From positions 16,947,851 to 17,011,850 of the forward strand of contig NC_092474.1 of assembly GCF_047495875.1 (NCBI RefSeq): a stretch of DNA of 64,000 nt, read 5' to 3'. The stretch's first letter is position 1. The number at the start of each line of letters is the position of its first letter. The position numbers and the translations under genes are program-made. This document shows, piece after piece, positions 9,601 to 22,900 of the stretch. This DNA is from Pithys albifrons albifrons. Lineage: Eukaryota > Chordata > Aves > Passeriformes > Thamnophilidae. Below the pieces are notes generated by a model, which was not told the DNA's origin, ran no database searches, and saw only the letters and a program-made list of their open reading frames with translations.

Positions 9601-12600
9601 GCGCAAAACTCGACGGTGTGTACCTTGTGCGGGTTTGGGGCAGTGCCATTTTTGAACCCAGATTTCCAGACGGACGAAGATTCCTCCCTGGGAAAAGGTG
9701 CCAGGACAGAAAGCAAGTGTTATTTTTCTAGTGTTAACAAGGCCCCATCATTAGCACCTGAGAGCCCAAGGCTGCCACCTTTTGCCTGGACACAAATGTC
9801 GACGGCACGTGCCACTTGCGGGTCCGGGGAAGTGCCATTTTTCAGCCCAGAATTCCAGACGGACGAAGACACCTCCCAGGGAAAAGGTGCCAGGTCAGAA
9901 ATCGAATTGTCCTTTGCTAGGGTCAATGGTGCCCCATCATTGGCACCTCAGAGTTCAAGGCTGCCACCTTTTCCGTGGGCGCAAACATCAATGGCGCGTG
10001 CCACTTTCTTGTCCGGGAAAGTGCCGTTTTTCAGCCCTGAATTCCAGACGGATGAAGAGTCCTCACAGGGAAGAGGCTCCCAGGAAAGAAAGCGATTGTT
10101 CCATTTCTAGGGTTAATCGGGCTCCATCATTGGCACCTGAGAGCCCAAGGTTGCCTCCTATACCCTGGGCGCAAAGCTCGACCATGCGTGGTACGTGAGG
10201 GTCCGGGAAATTGCCGTTTCTCATTCCAGAATTCCAGACCGATGAAGATTCCTCCCTGGAAAAAGGTGTCAGGACAGAAAGTGATTGTTCCTTTTCTAGG
10301 GTTAATGGGGCTCCATCATTGACACCTGAGAGCCCAAGGATGCAACCTTTTCCCTGAGCGCAAAGCTCGACGGTGCGTGCCACTTGCGGGTCCAGGAAAG
10401 TGCTCTTTCTCATCCCAGAATTCGAGCCCAATGAAGATTTCTCCCAGGGAAAAGGTGCCAGGGCAGAAAGCAATTCTGCCTTTCTAGGGTTAATGGGGCC
10501 CCAAAATGGACACCTGAGAGCCCAAGGCTGCCACCTTTTCCCTGGGCGCAAAGCTCGACGGAGCGTTCCACGTGCGGGTCCAGGAAAGTGCCATTTTTCA
10601 GCTCAGAATTCCAGACCTATGAAGATTCCTCAGAGGGAAAAGGTACCAGGAGACAAAGCCGTTGTGTATTTTGTAATGCTAATTGGGCCCCATCATTGGC
10701 ACCTGAGAGCCCAAGGCTGCCACCTTTTCCCTGGGTGCAAAGCTCGACGGTGCATACCCTGTGCGGGTCCGGGAAAGGGCCGTTTTTCAGCCCAGAATTC
10801 CAGACGGAAGTCGATTCCTCTCTGGGAAAAGGTGTCAGGACAGAAAGCCATTCTGCCTTTTCTAGGGGTAATGGGACCTCATCTTTGGCACCTGAGAGCC
10901 CAAGGCTGCCACCTTTTGCCTGGGCACAAAGCTCGACGGTGCGTTCCACTTGCAGGTCCGGGGAAGTGCCAGCTTTCAGTCTAGAATTCCAGATGGACGA
11001 AAATTCCTCCCTGGGAAAAGGTGCCAGGACAGAAAGCGATTGTTATTTATCTAGTGTTAACGAGGACCCATCATTGGCACCTGAGAGCCCAAGGCTGTTA
11101 CCTCTTCCCTGGGTGCAGAGCCTGCCACGTGCAGGTCAGAGAAAGTGCTTTGTTCAGCCCAGGATTCCAGACGGCTGACGACTCCTCCCAGGGAAAGGGC
11201 TCCCAGGACAGAAAGCGATTGTTCCATTTCTAGTCTTAATGGGGGCCCGTCATTGGCATCTGAGAGCCAGAGGTTGCCTCCTTTTCCCTGGGCGCAAAGC
11301 ACGACAGTGCGTGCCACGTGCTGGTCCCAGAAAGTTCCATTTTACAGCCCAGAATTCCAGACCAATGAAGACTCCTCCCAGGGAAAAGGTGCCAGGACAG
11401 AAAGCCATTGTGCTTTTTGTAAAGGTAATGGGGTCCCATCATTGGCACTTGAGAACCCAAGACTGCCACCTTTTCCCTGGACGCAAAGCTCGATGGTGCG
11501 TTCCACTTGCGGGTCCAGGAAAGTGCCGTTTCTCAGACCAGAATTCCAAACCGATGAAGATTCCTCCCTGGGAAAAGGTGTCAGGACAGAAAGCGATTGT
11601 TCCTTTTCTAGGGTTAATGGGGCTCCATCATTGGCACCTGAGAGCCCAAGGCTGCCACCTTTTACCTGGGTGCAAAGCTCAACGGTGCGTGCCACTTGCG
11701 GGTCCAGGAATTTGCTGTTTCTCATCCCAGAATTCGAGGCCGATGAAGATTTCTCCCAGGGAAAAGGTGCCAGGGCAGAAAGCAATTGTGCCTTTCTAGG
11801 GTTAATGGGGCCCCAAAACTGACACCTGAGAGCCCAAGGCTGCCACCTTTTCCCTGGGCGCAAAGCTCGACGGAGCGTTCCACGTGCGGGTCCGGGAAGG
11901 GGCCGTTTTTCAGCCCAGAATTCCAGACGGAAGTCGATTCCTCTCTGGGAAAAGGTGTCAAAACAGAAAGCCATTGTGCCTTTTCTAGGGTTAATGGGGC
12001 CTCATCTTTGGTACCTGAGAGCCCAAGGCTGCCACCTTTTCCCTGGACGCAAAGCTCGACGGTGCGTGCCACATGCGGGTAAGGGAAAGAGCCGTTTTCA
12101 GCCCAGAATTCCAGACCAATGAAGATTCCTCCCAGGGAAAAGGTGCCAGGACAGAAAGCGATTGTTCTTTTTCTAGGGGTAATGGGGCCCAATCATTGGC
12201 ACCTGAGAGCCCAAGGCTGCCACCTTTTGCCTGGGCGCAAAGCTCGACCGTGCGTTCCACTTGCAGGTTCGGGGGAAGTGCCGTTTTTTAGCCCAGAATT
12301 CCAGACGTATGAAAATTCCTTCCAGGGAAAAGGTGCCAGGACAGAAAGCGATTGTTATTTATCTAGTGTTAACGGGGCCCCATCATTGGCACCTGAGAGC
12401 CCAAGGCTGCCACCTTTTGCCTGGGCGCAAAGCTAGATGGTGCCTGCCACGTGCAGGTCAGAGAAAGTGCTTTGTTCAGCCCAGGATTCCAGACGGATGA
12501 CGACTCCTCCCAGGGAAAGGGCTCCCAGGACAGAAAGCGATTGTTCCATTTCTAGTGTTAATGGGGGCCCGTCATTGGCATCTGAGAGCCAGAGGTTGCC

Positions 12601-13241
12601 TCCTTTTCCCTGGGCGCAAAGCACGACAGTGCGTGCCACGTGCTGGTCCCAGAAAGTGCCATTTTACAGCCCAGAATTCCAGACCAATGAAGACTCCTCC
12701 CAGGGAAAAGGTGCCAGGACAGAAAGCCATTGTGCTTTTTGTAAAGGTAATGGGGCCCCATCATTGGCACCTGAGAGCCCAAGACTGCCACCTTTTCCTT
12801 GGAGGCAAATCTCGATGGTGCGTTCCACTTGCGGGTCCAGGAAAGTGCCGATTCTCAGACCAGAATTCCAAACCAATGAAGATTCCTCCCTGGGAAAAGG
12901 TGCCAGGACAGAAAGCCATTCTGCCTTTTGTAGGGGTAATGGGGCCCCATCATTGGCACCTGAGAGCCCAAGGCTGCCCCCTTTTTCCTGGGCGCAAGGC
13001 TCGACGATGTGTACCTTGTGCAGGTTTGGGGCAGTGCCATTTTTGAACCCAGATTTCCAGATGGACGAAGATTCCTCCCTGGGAAAAAGGTGCCAGGACA
13101 GAAAGCAAGTGTTATTTTTCTAGTGTTAACAAGGCCCCATCATTAGCACCTGAGAGCCCAAGGCTGCCACCTTTTACCTGGGTGCAAAGCTCGACGGTGC
13201 GTACCCTGTGCGGGTCCGGGAAAGGGCCGTTTTTCAGCCCA

Positions 13242-13387
13242 GAATTCCAGACGGAAGTCGATTCCTCTCTGGGAAAAGGACATCATCTTTGGCACCTGAG
13301 AGCCCAAGGCTGCCACCTTTTCCCTGGGCGCAAATGTCGACGGCGCGTGCCACTTGCAAGTCCGGGAATGTGCCGTTTCTCATCCCA
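13242..13387. repeat. 146-bp M10 monomer with 43-bp internal deletion (copy 1)
   Basis: An M10 monomer in which GGGAAAAGG runs straight into ACATCATCTTTGG at about 13279. This loses the segment that normally holds the CAGGACAGAAAGC and TCTAGGGG blocks. Length is 146 bp against 189. The identical lesion is at 23205-23350 in copy 2. It is the only deletion of this size I found and is a clean marker of the 53-mer family. Confidence 0.9.
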
Positions 13388-14521
13388 GAATTCCAGGCCA
13401 GCGAAGATTTCTCTCTGGGCAAAGGTGCCAGGACAGAAAGCGATTGTGCCTTTTCTAGGGTTAATGGGGCCCCAAAATTGGCTGCTGAGGGCCCAGGGCT
13501 GCCACCTTTTCCCTGGGCTCAAAGCTCGATGGTGCGTGCCACATGCGGGTAAGGGAAAGAGCCGTTTTCAGCCCAGAATTCCAGACCAATGAAGATTCCT
13601 CCCAGGGAAAAGGTGCCAGGACAGAAAGCGATTGTTCTTTTTCTAGGGGTAATGGGGCCCAATCATTGGCACCTGAGAGCCCAAGGCTGCCCCCTTTTCC
13701 CAGGGCGCAAAGCTCGACGGTCTGTACCTTGTGCGGGTTTGGGACAGTGTCATTTTTGAACCCAGATTTCCAGATGGACGAAGATTCCTCCCTGGGAAAA
13801 GGTGCCCCAGGACAGAAAGCAAGTGTTATTTTTCTAGTCTTAACGGGGCCCCATCATTGGCACCTGAGAGCCCAAGGCTGCCACCTTTACCCTGGGCGCA
13901 AAGCTAGATGGTGCCTGCCACGTGCAGGTCAGAGAAAGTGCTTTGTTCAGCCCAGGATTCCAGACGGATGACGACTCCTCCCAGTGAAAAGGTGCCAGGA
14001 CAGAAAGCCATTGTGCTTTTTGTAAAGGTAATGGGGCCCCATCATTGGCACCTGAGAGCCCAAGACTGCCACCTTTTCCCTGGATGCAAAGCTCGATGGT
14101 GCGTTCCACTTGCGGGTCCAGGAAAGTGCCGATTCTCAGACCAGAATTCCAAACCAATGAAGATTCCTCCCTGGGAAAAGGTGCCAGGACAGAAAGCCAT
14201 TCTGCCTTTTGTAGGGGTAATGGGGCACCATCATTGGCACCTGGGAGCCCAAGGCTGCCCCCTTTTCCCTGGGCGCAAAGCTCGACGGTGTGTACCTTCT
14301 GCGGGTTTGGGGCAGTGCCATTTTTGAACCCAGATTTCCAGACGGACGAAGATTCCTCCCTGGGAAAAGGTGCCAGGACAGAAAGCAAGGGTTATTTATC
14401 TCGTGTTAACGGGGACCCATCATTGGCACCTGAGAGCCCAAGGCTGCCACCTTTTGCCTGGGCGCAAATGTCAACGGCGCGTGCCACTTGCGGGTCCGGG
14501 GAAGTGCCATTTTTCAGCCCA

Positions 14522-14710
14522 GAATTCCAGACCTATGAAGATTCCTCAGAGGGAAAAGGTACCAGGAGACAAAGCCATTGTGTATTTTGTAATGCTAATT
14601 GGGCCCCATCATTGGCACCTGAGAGCCCAAGGCTGCCACCTTTTCCCTGGGTGCAAAGCTCGACGGTGCATACCCTGTGCAGGTTTGGGAAAGGGCCGTT
14701 TTTCAGCCCA
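14522..14710. repeat. Hybrid monomer M5/M9
   Basis: The left flank is M5 (ACGGCGCGTGCCACTTGCGG, then GGGGAAGTGCC). The right side is M9 (ACCTATGAAG, GGTACC, TGTATTTTGTAATGC). The switch lies in the shared GTGCCATTTTTCAGCCC tract. The same hybrid occurs at 24485, at 38465, 46584, 52627 and 58670 in the 32-mer repeat, and at 60558. Confidence 0.85.
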
Positions 14711-16975
14711 GAATTCCAGACGGAAGTCAATTCCTCTCTGGGAAAAGGTGTCAGGACAGAAAACCATTGTGCCTTTTCTCGGGGTAATGGGACCTCATCT
14801 TTGGGACCTGAGAGCCCAAGGCTGCCACCTTTTCCCTGGGCGCAAATGTCGACGCCGCATGCCACTTGCAAGTCCGGGAATGTGCCGTTTCTCATCCCAG
14901 AATTCCAGGCCAGCGAAGATTTCTCCATGGGAAAAGGTGACAGGACAGAAAGCCATTGCGTTTTTTGTAAAGGTAATGGGGCCCCATCATTGGCACCTGA
15001 GAGCCCAAGGCTGCCCCCTTTTCCCTGGGCGCAAAGCTCAACGGTGTGTACCTTGTGCGGGTTTGTGGCAGTGCCATTTTTGAACCCAGATTTCCAGACA
15101 GACGAAGATTCCTCCCTGGGAAAAGGTGCCAGGACAGAAAGCATGTGTTATTTTTCTAGTGTTAACGGGGTCCCATCATTGGCACCTGAGAGCCCAAGGC
15201 TGCCACCTTTTGCCTGGGCGCAAATGTCGACGGCGCGTGCCACCTCCGGGTCCAGGGAAGTGCCATTTTTCAGCCCAGAATTCCAGACGGACGAAGACAC
15301 CTCCCAGGGAAAAGGTGCCAGGTCAGAAATCGAATTGTCCTTTTCTAGGGTCAATGGTGCCCCATCATTGGCACCTCAGAGTTCAAGGCTGCCACCTTTT
15401 CCGTGGGCGCAAACATCAACGGCGCGTACCACTTTCTTGTCCGGGAAAGTGCCGTTTTTCAGACCTCAATTCCAGAGGGATGAAGACTCCTCACGGGGAA
15501 GAGGCTCCCAGGAAAGAAAGCGATTGTTCCACTTCTAGGGTTAATCGGGCCCCATCATTGGCACCTGACAGCCCAAGGTTGCCTCCTATACCCTGGGCGC
15601 AAAGCTCGACCATGCGTACTATGTGAGGGTCCGGGAAATTGCCGTTTCTCATTCCAGAATTCCAGACCGATGAAGATTCCTCCCTGAGAAAAGGTGTCAG
15701 GACAGAAAGCGATTGTTCCTTTTCTAGGGTTAATGGGGCTCCATCATTGACACCTTAGAGCCCAGGGCTGCCACCTTTTCCCTGGGCGCAAATCTCGACG
15801 GTGCGTGCCACATGCGGGTAAGGGAAAGAGCCGTTTTCAACCCAGAATTCCAGACCAATGAAGATTTCTCCAAGGGAAAAGGTGCCTGGACAGAAAGCAA
15901 TTGTTCTTTTTCTAGAGGTAATGGGGCCCCATCATTGGCACCTGAGAGCCCAAGGCTGCCACCTTTTGCCTGGGCACAAAGCTCGACAGTGCGTTCCACT
16001 TGCAGGTCCGGGGAAGTGCTGTTTTTCAGCCCAGAATTCGAGGCCGATGAAGATTTCTCCCAGGGAAAAGGTGCCTGGAGAGAAAGCAATTGTGCCTTTT
16101 CTAGGGTTAATGGGGCCCCATCATTGGCACCTGAGAGCCCAAGGCTGCCACCTTTTCCCTGGGCGCAAATGTCGACGGCGCATGCCACTTGCAAGTCCGG
16201 GAATGTGCCGTTTCTCATCCCAGAATTCCAGGCCAGCGAAGATTTCTCCCTAAGAAAACGTGCCAGGACAGAAAGCGCTTGTGCCTTTTCTAGGGTTAAT
16301 GGGGCCCCAAAATTGGCAGCTGAGAGCCCAGGGCTGCCACCTTTTCCCTGGGCGCAAAGCTCGACGGTGCGTGCCACATGCGGGTAAGGGAAAGAGCCGT
16401 TTTCAGCCCAGGATTCAAGACCAATGAAGATTCCTCCCAGGGAAAAGGCGCCAGGACAGAAAGCGATTCTTCTTTTTCTAGGGGTAATGGGGCCCCATCA
16501 TTGGCACCTGAGAGCCCAAGGCTGCCACCTTTTGCCTGGGCGCAAATGTAGACGGCGCGTGCCACTTGCGGGTCCGGGGAAGTGCCGTTTTTCAGCCCAG
16601 AATTCCAGACCAATGAAGATTCCTCCCTGGGAAAAGGTGCCAGGACGGAAAGCGATTGTTCTTTTTCTAGGGGTAATGGGGACCGTCATTGGCACCTGAG
16701 AGCCCAAGGTTGCCACCTTTTGCCTGGGCACAAAGCTAGACGGTGCGTTCCACTTGCAGGTTCGGGGAAGTGCCGTTTTTCAGCCCAGAATTCCAGACGA
16801 ACGAAAATTCCTCCCTGGGAAAAGGTGCCAGGACAGAAAGCGATTGTTATTTATCTAGTGTTAACGGGGACCCATTGTTGGCACCTGAGAGCCCAAGGCT
16901 GCCACCTTTACCCTGGGCGCAAAGCTAGATGGTGCCTGCCACGTGCAGGTCAGAGAAAGTGCTCTGTTCAGCCCA

Positions 16976-19900
16976 GGATTCCAGACGGATGACGACTCCT
17001 CCCAGGGAAAGGGCTCCCAGGACAGAAAGCAATTGTTCCATTTCTAGTGTTAATGGGGGCCCGTCATTGGCATCTGAGAGCCAGAGGTTGCCTCCTTTTC
17101 CCTGGGCGCAAAGCACGACAGTGCGTGCCACGTGCTGGTCCCAGAAAGTGCCATTTTACAGCCCAGAATTCCAGACCAATGAAGACTCCTCCCAGGGAAA
17201 AGGTGCCAGGACAGAAAGCCATTGAGCTTTTTGTAAAGGTAATGGGGCCCCATCATTGGCACCTGAGAGCCCAAGACTGCCACCTTTTCCCTGGACGCAA
17301 AGCTCGATGGTGCGTTCCACTTGCGGGTCCAGGAAAGTGCCGATTCTCAGACCAGAATTCCAAACCGATGAAGATTCCTCCCTGGGAAAAGGTGCCAGGA
17401 CAGAAAGCCATTCTGCCTTTTGTAGGGGTAATGGGGCACCATCATTGGCACCTGAGAGCCCAAGGCTGCCCCCTTTTCCCTGGGCGCAGAGCTCGACGGT
17501 GTGTACCTTGTGCGTGTTTAGGGCAGTGCCATTTTTGAACCCAGATTTCCAGACGGACGAAGATTCCTCCCTGGGAAAAGGTGCCAGGACAGAAAGCAAG
17601 TGTTATTTTTCTAGTGTTAACAAGGCCCCATCATTGGCACCTGAGAGCCCAAGGCTGCCACCTTTTGCCTGGGCACAAATGTCGACGGCACGTGCCACTT
17701 GCGGGTCCGGGGAAGTGCCATTTTTTGGCCCAGAATTCCAGACGGACGAAGACACCTCCCAGGGAAAAGGTGCCAGGTCAGAAATCGAATTGTCCTTTGC
17801 TAGGGTCAATGGTGCCCCATCATTGGCATCTCAGAGTTCAAGGCTGCCACCTTTTCCGTGGGCGCAAACATCAACGGCGCGTACCACTTTCTTGTCCGGG
17901 AAAGTGCCGTTTTTCAGCCCTGAATTCCAGACGGATGAAGAGTCCTCACAGGGAAGAGGCTCCCAGGACAGAAAGCGATTGTTCCATTTCTAGGGTTAAT
18001 CGGGCTCCATCATTGACACCTGAGAGCCCAAGGTTGCCTCCTATACCCTGGGCGCAAAGCTCGACCATGCGTGCTACGTGAGGGTCCGGGAAATTGCCGT
18101 TTCTCATTCCAGAATTCCAGACCGATGAAGATTCCTCCCTGGAAAAAGTTGTCAGGACAGAAAGCGATTGTTCCTTTTCTAGGGTTAATGGGGCTCCATC
18201 ATTGACACCTGAGAGCCGAATGCTGCAATCTTTTCCCTGAGCGCAAAAGCTCGACGGTGCGTGCCAGTTGCGGGTCCAGGAATGTGCTGTTTCTCATCCC
18301 AGAATTCGAGGCCGATGAAGATTTTTCCCAGGAAAAAGGTGCCAGGACAGAAAGCAATTGTTCTTTTTCTAGAGGCAATGGGGCCCCATCATTGGCACCT
18401 GAGAGCCCAAGGCTGTCACCTTTTGCCTGGGCACAAAGCTCGACGGTGCGTTCCACTTGCAGGTTAGGGGAAGTGCCGTTTTTGAGCCCAGAATTCCAGA
18501 CGGATAAAAATTCCTCCCTGGGAAAAGGTGCCAGGACAGAAAGCGATTGTTATTTATCTAGTGTTAACGAGGACCAATCATTGGCACCTGAGAGCCCAAG
18601 GCTGCCACTTTTGCCTGGGCACAAAGCTAGATGGTGCCTGCCACGTGCAGATCAGAGAAAGACCTTTGTTCAGCCCAGGATTCCAGACAGATGACGACTC
18701 CTCCCAGGGAAAAGGCTCCCAGGACAGAAAGCGATTGTTCCATTTCTAGTGTTAATGGGGGCCCGTCATTGGCATCTGAGAGCCAGAGGTTGCCTCCTTT
18801 TCCCTGGGCGCAAAGCACGACAGTGCGTGCCACGTGCTGGTCCCAGAAAGTGCCGTTTTACAGCCCAGAATTCCAGACCAATGAAGACTCCTCCCAGGGA
18901 AAAGGTGCCAGGACAGAAAGCCATTGTGCTTTTTGTAAAGGTAATGGGGCCCCATCATTGGCACCTGAGAGCCCAAGACTGCCACCTTTTCCCTTGACGC
19001 AAAGCTCGATGGTGCGTTCCACTTGCGGGTCCAGGAAAGTGCCGATTCTCAGACCAGAATTCCAAACCGATGAAGATTCCTCCCTGGGAAAAGGTGCCAG
19101 GACAGAAAGCCATTCTGCCTTTTGTAGGGGTAATGGGGCACCATCATTGGCACCTGAGAGCCCAAGGCTGCCCCCTTTTCCCTGGGCGCAAAACTCGACG
19201 GTGTGTACCTTCTGCGGGTTTGGGGCAGTGCCATTTTTGAACCCAGATTTCCAGACGGACGAAGATTCCTCCCTGGGAAAAGGTGCCAGGACAGAAAGCA
19301 AGTGTTATTTTTCTAGTGTTAATGGGGCCCCATCATTGGCATCTGAGAACCCAAGGCTGCCACCTTTTCCCTGGACGCAAAGCTCGATGGTGCGTTCCAC
19401 TTGCGGGTCCAGGAAAGTGCCGATTCTCAGACCAGAATTCCAAACCGATGAAGATTCCTCCCTGGGAAAAGATGCCAGGACAGAAAGCCATTCTGCCTTT
19501 TGTAGGGGTAATGGGGCACCATCATTGGCACCTGAGAGCCCAAGGCTGCCACCTTTTCCCTGGGCGCAAAACTCGACGGTGTGTACCTTGTGCGGGTTTG
19601 GGGCAGTGCCATTTTTGAACCCAGATTTCCAGACGGACGAAGATTCCTCCCTGGGAAAAGGTGCCAGGACAGAAAGCAAGTGTTATTTTTCTAGTGTTAA
19701 CAAGGCCCCATCATTAGCACCTGAGAGCCCAAGGCTGCCACCTTTTGCCTGGACACAAATGTCGACGGCACGTGCCACTTGCGGGTCCGGGGAAGTGCCA
19801 TTTTTCAGCCCAGAATTCCAGACGGACGAAGACACCTCCCAGGGAAAAGGTGCCAGGTCAGAAATCGAATTGTCCTTTGCTAGGGTCAATGGTGCCCCAT

Positions 19901-22900
19901 CATTGGCACCTCAGAGTTCAAGGCTGCCACCTTTTCCGTGGGCGCAAACATCAATGGCGCGTACCACTTTCTTGTCCGGGAAAGTGCCGTTTTTCAGCCC
20001 TGAATTCCAGACGGATGAAGAGTCCTCACAGGGAAGAGGCTCCCAGGAAAGAAAGCGATTGTTCCATTTCTAGGGTTAATCGGGCCCCATCATTGGCACC
20101 TGAGAGCCAAAGGTTGCCTCCTATACCCTGGGCGCAAAGCTCGACCATGCGTGGTACGTGAGGGTCCGGGAAATTGCCGTTTCTCATTCCAGAATTCCAG
20201 ACCGATGAAGATTCCTCCCTGGAAAAAGGTGTCAGGACAGAAAGTGATTGTTCCTTTTCTAGGGTTAATGGGGCTCCATCATTGACACCTGAGAGCCCAA
20301 GGATGCAACCTTTTCCCTGAGCGCAAAGCTCGACGGTGCGTGCCACTTGCGGGTCCAGGAAAGTGCTCTTTCTCATCCCAGAATTCGAGCCCAATGAAGA
20401 TTTCTCCCAGGGAAAAGGTGCCAGGGCAGAAAGCAATTCTGCCTTTCTAGGGTTAATGGGGCCCCAAAATGGACACCTGAGAGCCCAAGGCTGCCACCTT
20501 TTCCCTGGGCGCAAAGCTCGACGGAGCGTTCCACGTGCGGGTCCAGGAAAGTGCCATTTTTCAGCTCAGAATTCCAGACCTATGAAGATTCCTCAGAGGG
20601 AAAAGGTACCAGGAGACAAAGCCGTTGTGTATTTTGTAATGCTAATTGGGCCCCATCATTGGCACCTGAGAGCCCAAGGCTGCCACCTTTTCCCTGGGTG
20701 CAAAGCTCGACGGTGCATACCCTGTGCGGGTCCGGGAAAGGGCCGTTTTTCAGCCCAGAATTCCAGACGGAAGTCGATTCCTCTCTGGGAAAAGGTGTCA
20801 GGACAGAAAGCCATTCTGCCTTTTCTAGGGGTAATGGGACCTCATCTTTGGCACCTGAGAGCCCAAGGCTGCCACCTTTTGCCTGGGCACAAAGCTCGAC
20901 GGTGCGTTCCACTTGCAGGTCCGGGGAAGTGCCAGCTTTCAGTCTAGAATTCCAGACGGACGAAAATTCCTCCCTGGGAAAAGGTGCCAGGACAGAAAGC
21001 GATTGTTATTTATCTAGTGTTAACGAGGACCCATCATTGGCACCTGAGAGCCCAAGGCTGTTACCTCTTCCCTGGGTGCAGAGCCTGCCACGTGCAGGTC
21101 AGAGAAAGTGCTTTGTTCAGCCCAGGATTCCAGACGGCTGACGACTCCTCCCAGGGAAAGGGCTCCCAGGACAGAAAGCGATTGTTCCATTTCTAGTCTT
21201 AATGGGGGCCCGTCATTGGCATCTGAGAGCCAGAGGTTGCCTCCTTTTCCCTGGGCGCAAAGCACGACAGTGCGTGCCACGTGCTGGTCCCAGAAAGTTC
21301 CATTTTACAGCCCAGAATTCCAGACCAATGAAGACTCCTCCCAGGGAAAAGGTGCCAGGACAGAAAGCCATTGTGCTTTTTGTAAAGGTAATGGGGTCCC
21401 ATCATTGGCACTTGAGAACCCAAGACTGCCACCTTTTCCCTGGACGCAAAGCTCGATGGTGCGTTCCACTTGCGGGTCCAGGAAAGTGCCGTTTCTCAGA
21501 CCAGAATTCCAAACCGATGAAGATTCCTCCCTGGGAAAAGGTGTCAGGACAGAAAGCGATTGTTCCTTTTCTAGGGTTAATGGGGCTCCATCATTGGCAC
21601 CTGAGAGCCCAAGGCTGCCACCTTTTACCTGGGTGCAAAGCTCAACGGTGCGTGCCACTTGCGGGTCCAGGAATTTGCTGTTTCTCATCCCAGAATTCGA
21701 GGCCGATGAAGATTTCTCCCAGGGAAAAGGTGCCAGGGCAGAAAGCAATTGTGCCTTTCTAGGGTTAATGGGGCCCCAAAACTGACACCTGAGAGCCCAA
21801 GGCTGCCACCTTTTCCCTGGGCGCAAAGCTCGACGGAGCGTTCCACGTGCGGGTCCGGGAAGGGGCCGTTTTTCAGCCCAGAATTCCAGACGGAAGTCGA
21901 TTCCTCTCTGGGAAAAGGTGTCAAAACAGAAAGCCATTGTGCCTTTTCTAGGGTTAATGGGGCCTCATCTTTGGTACCTGAGAGCCCAAGGCTGCCACCT
22001 TTTCCCTGGACGCAAAGCTCGACGGTGCGTGCCACATGCGGGTAAGGGAAAGAGCCGTTTTCAGCCCAGAATTCCAGACCAATGAAGATTCCTCCCAGGG
22101 AAAAGGTGCCAGGACAGAAAGCGATTGTTCTTTTTCTGGGGGTAATGGGGCCCAATCATTGGCACCTGAGAGCCCAAGGCTGCCACCTTTTGCCTGGGCG
22201 CAAAGCTCGACCGTGCGTTCCACTTGCAGGTTCGGGGGAAGTGCCGTTTTTTAGCCCAGAATTCCAGACGTATGAAAATTCCTTCCAGGGAAAAGGTGCC
22301 AGGACAGAAAGCGATTGTTATTTATCTAGTGTTAACGGGGCCCCATCATTGGCACCTGAGAGCCCAAGGCTGCCACCTTTTGCCTGGGCGCAAAGCTAGA
22401 TGGTGCCTGCCACGTGCAGGTCAGAGAAAGTGCTTTGTTCAGCCCAGGATTCCAGACGGATGACGACTCCTCCCAGGGAAAGGGCTCCCAGGACAGAAAG
22501 CGATTGTTCCATTTCTAGTGTTAATGGGGGCCCGTCATTGGCATCTGAGAGCCAGAGGTTGCCTCCTTTTCCCTGGGCGCAAAGCACGACAGTGCGTGCC
22601 ACGTGCTGGTCCCAGAAAGTGCCATTTTACAGCCCAGAATTCCAGACCAATGAAGACTCCTCCCAGGGAAAAGGTGCCAGGACAGAAAGCCATTGTGCTT
22701 TTTGTAAAGGTAATGGGGCCCCATCATTGGCACCTGAGAGCCCAAGACTGCCACCTTTTCCCTGGACGCAAAGCTCGATGGTGCGTTCCACTTGCGGGTC
22801 CAGGAAAGTGCCGATTCTCAGACCAGAATTCCAAACCAATGAAGATTCCTCCCTGGGAAAAGGTGCCAGGACAGAAAGCCATTCTGCCTTTTGTAGGGGT

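Larger units (their letters stand above)
7013..16975. repeat. 53-monomer higher-order repeat, copy 1 (9963 bp)
   Basis: Fifty-three monomers repeat as a unit 9963 bp to the right. Order from 7013: M1-2-3-4-5-6-7-8-13-1-2-3-4-3-4-5-6-7-8-9-10-13-1-2-3-8-10-12-13-1-2-3-4-10-11-12-4-1-3-4-(5/9)-10-11-4-5-6-7-12-(13/8)-11-12-(5/12)-13, where brackets mark hybrids. Internal markers are a 178-bp monomer at 10984 and a 146-bp monomer at 13242. The unit is 54 bp shorter than 53 x 189, explained mainly by those two deletions. Homology at this spacing begins near 6.86 kb. Only scattered single-base differences from copy 2 are visible by eye. Confidence 0.93.
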
